Positions 33,827 through 47,722 are shown, numbered from the stretch's first letter. The stretch: 64,000 nt of DNA from Punctularia strigosozonata HHB-11173 SS5 (GCF_000264995.1 NW_006767440.1:738787-802786), one strand, 5' to 3'. A program made the numbers and translations. The notes: generated by a model from the letters alone, not told the origin.

Positions 33827-34054
33827 TTAGGAATCAACAGCAGTAGAGTATTTCCCGACAAAATTGGAGGACAACGGGAGACAGTGACAGGGCCGATTAC
33901 GGTCACATGTGACATGCGCGAAGACGTGACAAACAGGTAAACCGTACGCGATCTACATATAGACCGACTATGAACATGAAATGTTGTATTCAGCGGCATA
34001 TATAGAGCCACACAGTCAGCCCAACAGGTTTCTAAATATTTCCTCTCCAATTAT
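33827..34054. promoter_or_regulatory. Upstream region of TACO1
   Basis: About 230 bases between the TACO1 start and the end of the F-box relic. It is the likely TACO1 promoter; no motif was identified. Confidence 0.4.
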
Positions 34055-35720
34055 TGCGACCGGGCTTTCACCGAAATCACCCGTGTCGTCCAAGACATCC
34101 ACAAGTCCGAATCGGCCGGCGGCGTTTTGAAGCATGAACAAGTCGACGGGGTCATAGAGGCGAGTGCTGACCAGCGAGAGCGCCAATGACGAATTCGAAA
34201 CTTTGGATCTCCACCTCCGCCTTAGAAGGCTTCGCAGTTGGTCAAGTAAGTCCTGGGTCGGTCCAGATTCACGTAGATGTGTCGCAACGCAGGGAGTAGC
34301 AGGTGGTCCGCCGCCCCTTCTTTCTTCTCGCTCCTCTTCGGTGACGAACCGATGAGGAGAGGTAGGGTTGTATCATGAGCATGAGCGCTCCGGAGCCGGA
34401 GCTCGTCTGAATTCCGACAGTGATCGAGGATGTTTGCAACGGCGGTTCACTCGAGTTTAGCTTGGAGTTGCAGGCCGAGTAATTCGAGGCGAGAAAGATG
34501 AAGCTTGCCAACAAGATCCATGCCGCTGTTCATGTAAGGAGCATAGGAGAATACCACACGGAGCAGCGGAGGATTGGGATCACGCAAATTGGACGTTGGA
34601 TAAGCGAGGATCCCGAAGGTGTCAGAAACCTCGAAACACTCCAAGCGGCGTACGTCGAATGGTCCCGTTCTCGCAACAAGCGGAATGACCCTCCAGGAAG
34701 GCTGCTAAAGGAGACAGGTCCCACGGCGGGCTTGACGGCGCGATGGCGCCAAGGAAGAGGGTCACCGAAGCGCCTGGAGGTGCTCTGATGAGGGACAGCA
34801 AACAGCATACGAGAGGCCCAGAATCCGTTAAGTGCACATTAGTCAGCTGGTCGAGAGTCAGGGGATTCCTGATCGTCTCTGCGAGGTTAGGAGCATCGGA
34901 ATCAAGTTCCAAAGCAAATTGTAGGTGGAGAGTCCGCAGTGATGGCATTGATTCGAGCATGCGGATGACCTCTGCTACAGTCGGCGGATTGCTCAGGTTC
35001 TTCAACAAAAAACTCGTCAGACCACGGGAAGCCGAGGCGGTGGGCATCATCGCCCAGTTCAGTGACGTGTTACACAGGTGCAGATGGCGGAGTCTTGTGA
35101 TGCATGAGGCTAGAAATTCATCCGGAAGATGCCCCGGAGTTCCTGTCATGCCAGTCGAGACATAGCAATGAACAAGCATCGAGGCAGCGTTTGAGCGTGA
35201 CATGAGCATTTCGAGGAACCAACCCGGGGCACTGAGGTCAAGCTTTGCTATACGAATCATGATAGAGGAGACGCCTTCGAAGATACTGGCCGCGATGGGT
35301 ATGCTTTCATCAGGGCGAACGTTGACGGACAATGCCAACGGCGCGCCCTTCGACCTCGAAGCGAACATCTGCGTGATAGATCGGGAAGCGAGGACATGAG
35401 TTGGCACTTCCGTCCAAATGACGACAGTTCCGAGCCCGACTTGATGCCAACGGCGTCCATGACTGTGTGGCTGGAAGGGAATTTCAAAAGGAAGTCTTTA
35501 GAGATAGGCATTCAGTGGCAGAAGACGGAGGACAGCAGTTCGGCGGGGAGCTTGTAGACCGGCGACAACTGGTTGCGATTTTCGCGTAAGGCGCGGACCT
35601 CTTCGAGCAGATCGCGTATCCTGACATCAATTTTGCATCGCAGCTCATCTGCCGCAGAGCTCGACGAAGGGATACTAGGGGGCACCACTCGGCTAGAGGG
35701 CCGTAAAGTTGAGTAAGGAA
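34055..35720 (-). pseudogene. F-box pseudogene, third family copy
   Basis: Read on the minus strand, it follows the intact gene at 7922 segment by segment: coiled coil and F-box (VYKLPAELLSSVFCH), ASRSITQMFASRSKGAPLAL, the LRHLHLCNTSLNWAMM repeat, and the end LALVSTRLYDP...AAGRFGLVDVLDD. It is clearly broken. A TGA replaces a Cys codon just after the F-box (TGC in the sister copy), a short deletion shifts the frame in the following WRxxGLG segment, and further shifts follow near 34640. The conserved tail ends near 34060. It is older than the copy at 10354. Confidence 0.75.
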
Positions 35721-36239
35721 AACGATGAAATACGTCACGCCAGAACGCGTTGTAGGCCGGAGGATAGACAAATACTCACCTGGCCATGGTTATCCGACGA
35801 TAGCGCGTTCTCGATGTGCGAGTCTCCGTTACGAGGGGTTCTTGACCGTGCAATGAGGTCGAGGCGACAAGTCAGGCCTAGTCAGGTTCGGCAGGTCGTT
35901 CAGCGTCCCAGGACGTCTTCGGCCCTGGCTCGTAGTGGGCAAGTCCTTCCCCGTCGCAAGTGTCCTCAATCCGATGGTTCGACAATCGAGAACAGAGATG
36001 AGGGTAGAAAACGGATGTGATCTCGTGGGCCGTGGCATAGTACTACGCATTATGTTGTCGCGCCCAACCACGCGACCATTACGTGCAACTCAGCCTCTTT
36101 CTGTCTGCACATCGCGACCTGCCGGAAACAGAACTATGGACGGCGACGTAATTGTGGACGATGGCGAACGCGAAGAATATATCTGCCCTTTGGTGATGCT
36201 TTCGGTAACCACAGAATCCACTGTATACCAACTGTCTCC

Positions 36240-36510
36240 GCTCAGGTGCCCGGCCCCGCTTCAAACGTCCTGTTACCGTCGTATTCAGGCACGCTCAGAC
36301 AGCCTCAGAGGCAACGAGCTGCCAGCAGACTTTCTGGGAGATTATATGCTCCTCAACTCCACGATTTGCAGTTACACCGCATCGGACCCTACTGGAAGCT
36401 CATACGTTGCGATCTCTCGTCCAAGGTCTGACGAAACTGATGCTGCGGAGCTCGCCCGCCAGCTCATTCCCTACCGGAAAGCAACTGAGCAAGGCTCTAA
36501 GAGCAATCGC
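36240..36510 (+). pseudogene. F-box gene fragment, fourth family copy, inverted relative to the third
   Basis: Plus-strand frames match a central piece of the F-box family. CPAPLQTSC corresponds to QPAPLLSSC, ELPADFL to CLPNDFL, YAPQLHDLQLHR to SAPQLRHLHLYR, and SLVQGLTKLML to SLLQGLTTLEM of the copy at 10354. At least two frame changes separate these blocks, so only a relic of roughly 90 codons remains. It lies about 500 bases from the third copy in opposite orientation. Confidence 0.6.
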
Positions 36511-38476
36511 TCGGAGCACCCACAATGTATCGGCTTCTCCGTACCACCGGATGTGCGGATCTTTTGAAGGTGAAAATCAACAGGTGCGACAACGTTGTCC
36601 AGGATATACAAAGATGACGTGAGAGCGATGGCGATAGCAAGTAATGGGGAGAGATGAAGCGGGGAGGGAAACCCGGCGTACGCGTGCCATGACCCGGAAC
36701 GGAAAGCAAGGATGTTCTCGCGATATTTTCCTTGCATCAATGCCTATCCCTGGTGACAGGATGACATAGCCAAAACAGGCTATAAACCCCAGTGCTCGTG
36801 TACCAGGTAGCTGCGGTTTACTGTCAGAAGTAAGACCACGTTCTGCTCCCGAACCGTCGTCCAGGCGGGGCCGTACTTGCCATTCCGGGTATCGAGCTAT
36901 GCCCGTCGACAAGTATGACGGCTGGTCAACCCGTTTACAAGCGCCGAGTGACATTCTGGAAGCGGTGGGAACGCTAACAAATGCTCCGCTCATGTTCGTT
37001 TATTGGCCGCTGGTTTCGGAAGTGGACCTACATGTTTCCTTTCATCGAACGAGGCCAAAATAAAGGCCAACAGCCTCGGCTCGAGCTCTAACATCTCGCA
37101 TTCGTACTACCGCAAACCACACAGGAATACGGGCAACTTCAAATTTTCGCCACACACTCTCACTTTGCAATGTTGGCGCCTGTTCCAGCGCCCGCCTTGC
37201 CACCCGACCCGGATGGTGCGATGGTCGCCACAGTCGACATCCCCACTTTCAACCAGATTTTGTATGTGGCGATCGTTGTCCATGTGAACCACCGACTAAC
37301 CGAGTCGATGTCTCTGTCAGAGAGTCGTGGATCGACATGAAGAACTGCAGCGAGAACGAACCGAGCCTCGATCCAACGCACGGGCAGGGCACGCCCGTAG
37401 TTGAGGACCGACACCTCGTTCTCGCTTGGAAGAGTGATACCGACTTCGAACTGGCGCTGGACGATCTCTTTCCGCAAGACTTCGCGTTTTTCATCGACGC
37501 GCCAGGCCTCTCGGCTCACAGCCTCCGTGACGATACAGAACGTCAATCCAAGATATACGTTCCCTACGACGACGAATGAGCTGTGCTGATACATGGCGGG
37601 CTAGGACACGCTTCAAGACCGGCCGCGGACCGATCTGTCGTTCACCGTTCTCCCTCCATCGACGCCGTCATCGAACTCCTCTTGCTCCTTATCGGCACGT
37701 CCCTTGAGTGAGGTTGAGCCTATCGGACATGCAAGCACGCATGAACCTGATAAAACCCACCGCGTTGATCTCCCCGATCCTCGAGGATCTCATTTGATCG
37801 TTCCCGGCGAATCTTACATCGCCCGGCCTGATTTGCGGGGTAGGGACTCCAACCCGGGCGCGGGAGATGTCAAGCATCCGTTGGCGCCCGGGAATACCAC
37901 CGACGAGACATGTTCGGGTAGTCGAACTGGCGGTGATGCACTAGGGTAGGACGGCGCCGAGAGATAATCGGGTAGCAGTTTTTCGGCTCCTTCTTTGGTA
38001 GGCTTTTGTGAACGGTGTGCGAAGGCCGAGAAACATATGTGAGCAAGGCTGTGAATTCGCACGTTCGTTGGTCCTGGAGTTCGGGGATCATATAGCTATA
38101 GAGCGCGTCGATTCTGGGCACGACAAGTGGGCCAAAATCCTGAATCCGTAAGGGCTACTCGCTGGCGTGAATCCATCGCTTCCGAACGAGCTTGCGATCC
38201 GTCGATGGACGGCGATGTCGCATTCGGCGTGTATGGAGGCATAGGGCCAAGTTTTGGGTATAGTAATCGAGCGGGGCCGGTGAGTGGGTATCCTCAGTCA
38301 GAGGAGAAAATATCGATCACGGCGAATACTCAGTATTAAAAAAGGAGTGTCAAGTTGTTTGTAGTCGTGGTGGGTTGACGATGCATTGGCGCGTGAGTCA
38401 CGTGGATGAGTCACTGATCTCAGCAGCGGGCGAAATCAGCTATACCTCGACGTCCACCACCGCCGACCGCACGACG
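36511..38476. other. Gene-poor region upstream of the metacaspase
   Basis: About 2 kb without a gene that I can support. A plus-strand ATG frame near 37170 (rich in Pro and Ala, 56 codons) and a frame ending at 37579 might be exons of an unknown small gene, but I could not splice them convincingly or match a family. The last few hundred bases should hold the metacaspase promoter. Confidence 0.4.
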
Positions 38477-40982
38477 ATGTCCTGGAACGGCTACCCCGGC
38501 CAAGGCCAACACCACCACCAGCACCACCACCAGCAACACCACGGCTACGGTCCACCCCCAGGCCCGCCCGGCGGCCCCGGCGGCTTCGGATCTCCCCCGT
38601 ACGTTGCGCTTGTCAATCGCGCGCACCGACCCTGATTCTCAGCCTGGCGGGCGTAGACCCTTCCCCAACGCCCCTGGCTTCCCCGCTCCGTACGTGTTTA
38701 CCCCCCATACGCGATGCGATGCGCACAGCGATCTTCACCATCCTTGCTTTGACTCACCCGTTTACGCTTGTGCAGACCTTTCGGTGGCCCGCCGCCCGCT
38801 GGCCCACCCGGCGGCGGATACAACCCGTCGTACGCGCCCTCGTACGGCCCGCCCTCGGGACCCCCAGGCGGCGGATACGGCGGAGGGTACGGCTCGCCAT
38901 CCGGTCCGCCCCCGATCCCGTCCAGCACCTATCCCGGACAGCAGCGCGACGGGTATGGCGCCCACAGCCCGTACGCACCCCCGAGCGGCCCTCCTCCCGG
39001 CGGAAGCAGTCCATATGCGCCTCCAGCGGGTGCTCCTCCCGCCGCGAGTTCGTATGGCGGGAACCAGGGCGGATACGGAGGAGGATACGGAGGTGGGTCG
39101 GGATACGGCGGCGACCAGGGCGGGTACGGTGGAGGCGGAGGATATGCGCCGCCAGGTGAGATATATGCGTCATCAGTGCAGAGACCGGCGTCTGACAACT
39201 GTATCGCGCGCGATTTAGCGGGCCCGCCTCACATGCCGCCCAGCCAGCAACAGTTCTACGGCCCGCACTTCGAAGCGAACGGGCGCGATGCGCAGCCGTT
39301 CTTCCAGTACTCGCAGTGTACGGGTCGCAAGCGGGCGCTGGCGGTCCGGTCCTCTCTATCTTCGTTTAAGAGTAAAGCTGACGTGAACGAGCACTACAGA
39401 TCGGCATCAACTACGTCGGTCAAAACGGCGAGCTGAAGGGGTGTATCAACGACGCGAACAACATGGTCAACTTCCTGTGCTGTACGTCCGCGCATATGCG
39501 CCCGCCGCACCAGAAAACCGCATATACCCACATGGAATCCGACATTTTCTTTTCCTAGCCTCGTACGGATACAACCGGGACGACATCGTGATGTTGACCG
39601 ACGACGCACAAAACGCGCGCCAGATCCCAACGAAGGAGAACATCGTACGTTCAACCTTTCTTCTCCTGGTCCTATTCCCGAGAAAAGAAATCGTCTGACA
39701 TCACCGTTCAGTTCCAAGCGATGCAATGGCTCGTCCGTGATGCGCAGCCGAACGACTCCCTCTTCTTCCACTGTGAGCCGCTCTTGTGATTTTTCCTCTA
39801 CTTCGAGGTGCGAAACTGATCCGATCTACAACCACGCAGATTCAGGGCACGGTGGACAAACGAAGGACCTAGATGGTGACGAAGAAGACGGCTACGACGA
39901 AGGTGAGCTCGCTTTCCTCGCCCTCTGTCGATCCCCCTAATGATCTTACTCGCTTCGGACAGTCATCTACCCAGTGGACTACCAAGACGCCGGGCACATC
40001 GTAGACGACGTTCGTTTCTCATTCGTTGCCTCCTTTCACCCGCCCTTCATCGCTAACATGCGTATCCCCAACAGGACATGCACGCTATCATGGTTCGCCC
40101 CCTCCCTCCCGGCTGCCGTCTCACCGCCATCTTCGACGTACGTCCTCCCTCCCTCCCCCCGTCTCCCGTCTAACACCCTCTCCAGTCCTGCCACTCCGGC
40201 TCCGCGCTCGACCTGCCCTACATCTACTCCACCGAGGGCAAGATCAAGGAGCCCAACCTCGCCGCGGAGGCGGGCCAAGGTCTCCTCTCCGCCGTCACCT
40301 CCTACGCGCGCGGCGACATGGGCGGCGTATTCAAGAGCGCCATGGGCGTGTTCAAAGCCGCCACCGGGAACCAGTCCAAGGCGTCCCAGTACGCGAAGCA
40401 GACGCGGACGAGTCCGGCCGACGTCGTGCGTCCTTTCGTCCTCTCGAGAGAGGAAAGAAAGCGCGCTAATCTGTGCATCTTTCATTTCCTCTTGTTTCGT
40501 CGGGTAGATCTCGTTCTCGGGTTGCAAGGACTCGCAGACGAGCGCGGATACGGTCGAGGCCGGGAGCGCGACGGGCGCGATGAGTTACGTGCGTGCTCCT
40601 CTTTCCGTTGTATGGTGATCGCATCTGACCAATCCGGAACGCGGAAACCGTAGGCTCTGATCACCGCCCTGAGTACGTAGCAGCGCCATAGACTAAACGT
40701 TTCAAGCGAGCTGATGTGCCTATTCTGACTGCAGCCGAGAACAAGTCGCCGACGTATCAGCAGCTGCTGGTCGCGCTGAGGTTAGGCCCTCTGAACCCCG
40801 TGTGTCTCCCGACCCACACTGATCGATCGGCATATCTGCAGGACCATTCTAAAGAACCGCTACAGCCAAAAGCCGCAGCTTTCGAGCTCGCATCCCATGG
40901 TGAGCTCCTAGATCCGTTCGCAACAGTTTATTCGGCTCACTTGCGATTCACGAAGGACACGAACGTAATCTTCATCATCTAA
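38477..40982 (+). CDS. MCA1: Type I metacaspase
   Basis: A Ca2+-dependent Arg/Lys-specific cysteine protease linked to protein quality control and cell death. Sixteen exons (38477-38598, 38657-38689, 38776-39155, 39219-39343, 39400-39481, 39559-39644, 39712-39772, 39840-39902, 39963-40009, 40075-40137, 40186-40425, 40508-40588, 40654-40672, 40735-40780, 40842-40899, 40956-40982) give 510 residues. The prodomain (about 1-200) is low-complexity Pro/Gly/Tyr with a His-rich tract near the start. Catalytic His300 lies in YSGHGGQT and Cys356 in [10 protein letters not shown]. Later parts, [13 protein letters not shown] and the end DTNVIFII, are standard. It looks fully functional. Confidence 0.93.
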
Positions 40983-41239
40983 CGGCGGGCCTAGCCCCAG
41001 TGGAGATCCTTCTTGGTTGCGTTTTCGTTATCTCTCTTTCTCCCTCGTCTCGTTTCTGTTGTGTGTGACGGACGCTCTCGCGTGTACTCTACTGTACTGC
41101 CTCTATCTACTCGAAACATGCTGGCGACGACAAAACTCGCCATCGTACGCTCTATGATGTATGCAATATCGCCGCGACTCGAAATCGTGCTGTCCATGCA
41201 ATGCCATTGTACTCTACGCTTCGAAGCGATCACCGACGA
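40983..41239. other. Convergent 3' spacer, metacaspase / MFS transporter
   Basis: About 260 bases holding two 3' ends. No gene seen. Confidence 0.5.
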
Positions 41240-43634
41240 TCAGGTGCCGGCTGCCTGGCCGAGGGCTTTCGTCCTCTCCTCGCTGTACGCGTATTTGGAT
41301 CGCATCCGGAGCCAAGAGCCATATCTCTGCGCGCGCGACCATCAGCATCACCCCCACAACGTCCGTCGGTTCCACCAGAAGGGAAACCACACTCACGCGG
41401 AACAGCCACGGGATCGGCGCACACGCGAGCGCGAGGAAGGCGAAGACGGAGCCCGCCCAGCGCGGGCCGAGCCGGTCGTACATGACGGGCGTGACGAGCG
41501 GGAAGGCCATGGCGAAGACGGAGCGGAGGACGACGGTGGACGCGATCGCGCTCGCGCTGTAGATCGAGTAGGCGTCGAGCAGGTACTGTACGAGCGACTG
41601 CATGATCTGCGCCGTGCCCGCGCCGAAGGGGATGCCGGCGAGGACGGGCAGGATCCAGGGGACGGGAGGGAGGCTGGTCCTGTGCGGGGGGGCGTTGGCG
41701 CGATCAGGCCCGAAAACGGTTCCCCTGAAGTGGGCGCGCGGGGACGGGACGTACCACGCGAACCAGAAAAGCCCGGCGGGGAGCAGGATTGCGCCTGAGA
41801 GCGCGACGTACAGCCGGCTGTGGAAGCGGGCGAGATCAGCGAGAAACTCCAGGTATGGCAGGGTAGTCGGTCACTCACGCTTCGGGGGGCGCCCTTCCGT
41901 TTGGGCTGCGCTCCATTTTAGCCCAATACTTCTTGTTTGCCCAGGGGACCATACACGTCCCGAGGAACACGCCGCCACCAATACCCAGGAAGGCGAGGCC
42001 GCCCTCTCCGGGAGAGAAGTGCCGGTGCTGCTGAAAGACGATTGGATACGCGGCGAAAAAGGAGTAAAGAATGGCATAGGCAATCGCGATGTAGACCGCC
42101 ATCGCGGAGACGATCGGTTCCGTGACGAGGAACACTACCGGTGTTTCTCTGTCAGCATGGCAGTGGGAAGAATCCGCGGGAGATAAAAGATAGGAAACTT
42201 ACAGAAGGGCCTTCCTAGGTTCCGTCGGAGGACGGCGGGTAGGGATCGGTCGGTGTTGTGGTCGTACTTCGACACGTATATGACAGTTCCTGCGGAACCA
42301 GCTTGTAATGCGTGCGCACGCCGACGCAGCAAAGTCGGAGCATACTGAAATGCAAATTAGTCTAAACGACAGTTCACGCGGGGGTGCTTTTACTTGCCGT
42401 CTCGTGCTGGAATAAGAAACCAGAGATGAGGATGCAGCCCGAGAGGATGAATAAGATCCAAAACTCGAAGCGCCAGCGTAGATGGTGGTTTTGTGAAGTG
42501 AATCCTCCCACCATAGGTCCCCATACTACATGAGAAAATGTGCGTCAGCGGTGTCACGGACAAGCCGCAGAGTGCTATATACCTGGACCCATGAACGGGG
42601 CGTTGGCATATAGAGCGGCGGCGGTCCCGCCTAGAGGTGACATCAGTATGGAAAAATATAGTGAGCGTGAGCGAAAGCGCGGTGAGCTTACGTTCGCGTG
42701 CTGTCCATACATCTGATATGGCTCCTCCAGCGTTCGTGAGAGCTGCAGGTAATTATAATTGAGCAATCAACACATTGAGAACCCAATGAAGACACACGGG
42801 ATGAGCCAAATATACCGCCTAGCAAGCGACAAACCAACAAAGTCGTAGCACTTCGCGCGAGGCTCCCACCAAGATGGAAGAGGGTAAAAGCTGAGTAGGT
42901 AAAGAGAAAGACGGGTCGCTGTAAACGTGATAAGTCGTCTGGGTCAAGGAGAACGAGAGGAGCCCGTCACCCGTCCGAGAACCTGCAAGGGAGGTGTCGA
43001 TGAGCCGGATCCGATCTCTCCTATTTGTCCCGGCAATTGAAATTTACCTCGCTAAGGGGTGCGAAAAGCAACGGACTAGTCGGTAGACGCCCGCGGTGAG
43101 ACAAAATACATTCCTACAAATAGGAAGGACGAACCCAAGACCAAATCCGAGCACGAAGAGCGCTACGCCCATAATCGCGACTTCTCTACCAATGTGTAGA
43201 TCGTGCTCAGTCTGCCGGATGCCTCCGCTATACACGCTGCTAGCAAAGGCAACAGAGAACGTCCCCAAGGATATCTGCAGCGTTATATTGACAACATATA
43301 AAGCATTAGCGCATGTTCAAAAACTAACCTGCAGGGTGAAGAACCATTTGCGTGATTTTGTCCAATTATATGGGTTATCCGCGTCGCCATCTTCCCAGTC
43401 GACGATGTATGGCGACTCCTGCGTCCCTTCTCCGCGGAATCGCGCCTTCTCGGTCACAGCATTCACTTCAAACTTACTAGGTTCCGGTAGAGAGTTCGAG
43501 GTTGGCCGTTCCTCCAACTCGAGAGTGGGTATAGAGTCAGCCCGCGAAACCGAGCCAGCGTTTCCCGGCGAAGCGCGTACGGCCGCTGGCGAGGTTGAAC
43601 TGGCGCTCTCTCTACAGTCGTCCAGAGGCGCCAT
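41240..43634 (-). CDS. Major facilitator transporter, DHA1 drug/polyamine type
   Basis: Thirteen exons, first 43634-43329 and last ending in TGA at 41240, give 554 residues. A cytosolic Ser-rich N-tail ends in DNPYNWTKSRKW, the entry motif of fungal DHA1 H+-antiporters (Tpo/Flr1 group). FVLGFGLGPLLFAPLSE follows at helix 2, RLLGGIFGSSPLTNAGGAISDVW gives the next signature, and about 12 membrane segments can be counted. The start was moved to ATG 43634 because a longer frame begins with TTG. One intron, after HET, uses a GC donor in good consensus (GCAAGT). Substrates cannot be told from sequence. It probably acts at the plasma membrane. Confidence 0.88.
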
Positions 43635-44133
43635 CAGCAGTTCCAGCAACGGCGTCGAGCATTATCAGCACGTTCCACTGCCTGTGGCTTTTATGCCGGT
43701 GCGCGTAGCGGTAAGTATGGTGTCAGCGCGGGAAGCAGGGCAGGAAGCCAATCTTGGCTCACGGCTTGCATCCGGCGGGGATTTCGGCATTCACGGCGCA
43801 GAACGGCAGTGGCTGGCATTCTTCCCGGCGGTGTCGGAGTTCGTGCGGCATGATGGTGGCGCTCATTCATCAACAGGGTTTGTATGGCACCGTTTGCTCG
43901 AAGGGTCGTGCTGCGGTCCGGCACTCCTCCGTCACTCCGCCGCATTCATTCATGTTCACGACGGACCCGAGAAGAGCAAGCCTGATCACATGAATACATA
44001 TTATCCATTCAGCGTGCCATTGTACGGAAGACGATCGATAGAATACATGAGACGTATAGAGGAGAGTGAGGCATGGGTATAGCTGGGGAGGAATGTCCGT
44101 CTAGTTGCTTGGCCCAGAGCACCCAGAGTTTGA
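43635..44133. other. Upstream region of the MFS gene
   Basis: About 500 bases between the MFS start and the ATG8 stop, both on the minus strand. No gene seen. Confidence 0.5.
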
Positions 44134-44767
<634 letters not shown>

Positions 44768-45526
44768 GTTGTGTCGATTTCGGGATAGTTATGGACGTGT
44801 GCGATCGGCTGGAGGTGATGGTTGTGGTGAGAGACAACCAGCGGACGGCGTTCAGGGTCGGTGCGGTCGCCCTGACATGAGTCACTCACGTGGTTCAGGC
44901 GCGCTCGCCTGCCCGAATTGGCCTTTCTCAGCAGCAACTGCATCGCCTATATCATTGCGCCGCGGGCTGCGAGGGGGTAGCTCTGCGCCTTACATACCTT
45001 TTCTGGCGTTGCAAATGTTACGAGTGAGCAGTACTCACTCGGCGATCGTCGCGAGGATTCCGTTGTCGTTGGACTGGTTACACTGGCAGTTATTAGGAGT
45101 CATCCTCATCCAGTTCTATGAATTCCGACACCAACACTACCGGTAGAATTCATCTCTATATCAATTGGATTATAGCGCAACATGACTATGGTCTGCTGAT
45201 TCAATATTCTGCGGTATCCTTCTAGTCGTATCATTCTGTCGCCAGTCGAGTTCATGATCCTCGCCCCTTGGCAGCGAATGTTCCGTTCCCGATGTGTGCC
45301 GACGTTGTACCTCGAGAGGCCTCAAGAAAGTACTCCGGAGAGTTGTCCGGTCAGATCGAGTCTGATTGATTAATGCTACGGATGGTGATACATCTGGATC
45401 AGGTGTTGGTATAGTCTCGATCGGATAGAAGGAGTGCATGGCAGAGGTATACAAACTGACTACTGAAACGAAGGGAAGGTCCATCATGGGGATAATGATA
45501 AATTACTACGAATGCCCAACCGCGCT
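44768..45526. other. Upstream region of ATG8
   Basis: About 760 bases between ATG8 and the SPFH gene, both on the minus strand. No supported gene; the ATG8 promoter is expected here. Confidence 0.5.
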
Positions 45527-47722
45527 TCACTTCCTGTCGATGCCCATCCCGGCCGCCATCCCGGTGGCCATCGAGCTGGCCATGGCGCTCCCCATCTCCG
45601 AGGGGACGAATATCGTCCTGTTGCCGTACGCGCCGATGCGCTTGACCTCCATCTCCCTCAGACGGATCTCGCGCGCGAACTGGTCCGAGACCGCGCCGTT
45701 CGCCTGGGCTTTGATGCGGATCGCTTCCGCCTCTGCCTTGGCCGCGATCTCGGTCGCCTTCGCCTGCGCTTCCGCCTCGATCTGCAACCGCTCGGCGGCG
45801 GCCTTGGCTTTCGCGACGATGCCGTATGCGTCTGCATCCGCTTGAGTCTGTTCATAGGGAGAGACCGCTCAGAAGGTGAAGATGAAGAACGAGAGCACAG
45901 CACTGACATTGGTGGCTTGTGCTTGGATCCGTGCGACTGCCAATTGACCTTCCTGCTGCTTGATGCGGTTGCTGTTCTCCCTATCCACGTTCTGGGGGCG
46001 AGGGAATCAGTGATACTCTTCATGATCTTACGAGTTCTAGCTTACAGCAGCTTCCACTTGCGCCTGCAGAGCGCGAGTCGTCAGCTTGTCCATGGTCGCA
46101 GCGATCTCTCCCTTGAACTGCCGGTCGATGACAGCTAGAAGACGACGACGTCAGGCATTTGTTCATCTCGGCGATATCCTGGCGGCTCACCAAGGTCCTT
46201 GAGCACGATACCGTACTCGAGCGCAGCCTCGTGCATCTCGTCCATGGCCCTGGTCCTGAGAGCGTCGAGGAAGGCGGAGTTTGGGTCGGAGCCATCTTCC
46301 AGGTTATCAGGGCCAAGAGTCCGTTGCTTGATCATGGCGCTGTAGTCCAGGTGGGAGACGATCTGCGTCAGGATAGACTGCGTCTTGTCACGCAGCGCGT
46401 CGTATGGCGTATCGTAACCGTGCGTGGTGAGCTAATCAGAGGTTAGCACGACGACTCCCATGGAAAAATCGAGGATGAGCGAACCTTCAACGGCTCCATG
46501 AGCTGCCACTTGAGGTAGATCGTCAGGCTGACAGGAACCTGGTCACGGGTGAATCTGTGTAAGGCGTGAGCATGACCGAGTGCGCCCCTGGAAGCGCTGT
46601 CACACTGACATGTCCTTCGTCGGCATCTCAAGCTGGTTCTCGCCAAGGGTGTATAGCCCGCGGAGAGTGACGTTCGGGCTAGTGATATAATGCTGGCCAG
46701 CGGAGAGCAACTCGAGGTCGTCGCCGCGTTGCAAGATAGCACAGTTCGCGGCGGGGATATTGAGGAACAGCGCGACGACGTATTCTTGATCGGTGCCGCC
46801 CCGAGTCTTGCTCTTCATCCTCACTTCGTATGTCCTGCAGCATCATGCTTAGTCGCATATTTAGGATGTTAACGTCGAATTATTCACGAGCCGAGGATAA
46901 CACCCGTAACCTTGTCCTTGACGACGTGGGGCAGATGTGTCTGGTCCACGATTGCCAGAACATCGTAGGTACCTTCTATGGCGAGCGCTGCGAACCCGCT
47001 GTTCTTGATAACGAAGATGTGATTCTAGGAGGAGCGAGTTAGTCAGAAATACGTGTGATAAGAATGCCTAAGTGCATACCTGGGGATCGGATATCACTGC
47101 AGCTTGATTCTGTGATACTTGCACTATGGTGAGACCTTGGAACTCGATAACGGTGTCGGAGCCTGGATCCGTCCACATTAGCTCGTGATCTCGGATCAAC
47201 ACCACCTGTTCGGGGCCACTCACATCCTTTAGTCCCGCACCATTCACGAGCCCACCAGTTTCTGAAAGGGAACCATGGGTACCGCCCAGGCTTGGTCACA
47301 ACTTTCGGTAAACCACCGTGGTTGATGAGGCCCAAACGACCTGGCGTGATCTCCTGCCCAATCCAGTCGGTCGGAGATTTCTTCGAGAGTATCTTGGTCC
47401 GCCCGGACTGCGCGTTCCAAACAAGTAGCTCATTAGTTGAAAGTTTTCGTTACCAGACGTTAGTAATATTACGTGCCTCTCGTAGCTGCTGATCCAGCCT
47501 GCTAAGAGCGGCGATCACACCATCCTTGCCGATGGGTACGACGAACGGCCTGGTTTGCTGCATATAGTCGACGACATCCACGAACCCTGCTGCGGGCTTG
47601 GATCCGGACGAGCCCTTGCTGGGGCCGGTCGAGTCCTTGTCGGGGATGGACTTCAAACCGTGATCCTCGACATTGCGCGACGGGCCACCCACTACGGTAA
47701 CGTCGTCGTATACTGAGCCCAT
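45527..47722 (-). CDS. SPFH / band-7 domain protein
   Basis: Ten exons, beginning 47722-47459, 47407-47224 and 47162-47080 and ending at the TGA at 45527, give about 565 residues. After a disordered start, the band-7 core runs from LINHGGLPKVVTKPG through VQVSQNQAAVISDPQN, LRGLYTLGENQLEMPTKD and TRDQVPVSLTIYLKWQL. A long Ala/Glu/Lys coiled coil (AEAQAKATEIAAKAEAEA) precedes a Gly/Met-rich end. SPFH proteins oligomerise on membranes as scaffolds. No presequence or clear membrane segment was seen, so it is probably flotillin-like and peripheral. An apparent frame change near 47223 is solved by a 61-nt intron. Confidence 0.85.

Noticed and set aside
37740-37870. Possible tRNA near an aacccggg stretch
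   Set aside because: The putative box B lacks the invariant bases and no arms pair.
47162-47223. Apparent frameshift in the SPFH gene
   Set aside because: A 61-nt GT-AG intron (47223-47163) restores the expected SDTVIEFQGLT segment, so no mutation is needed.
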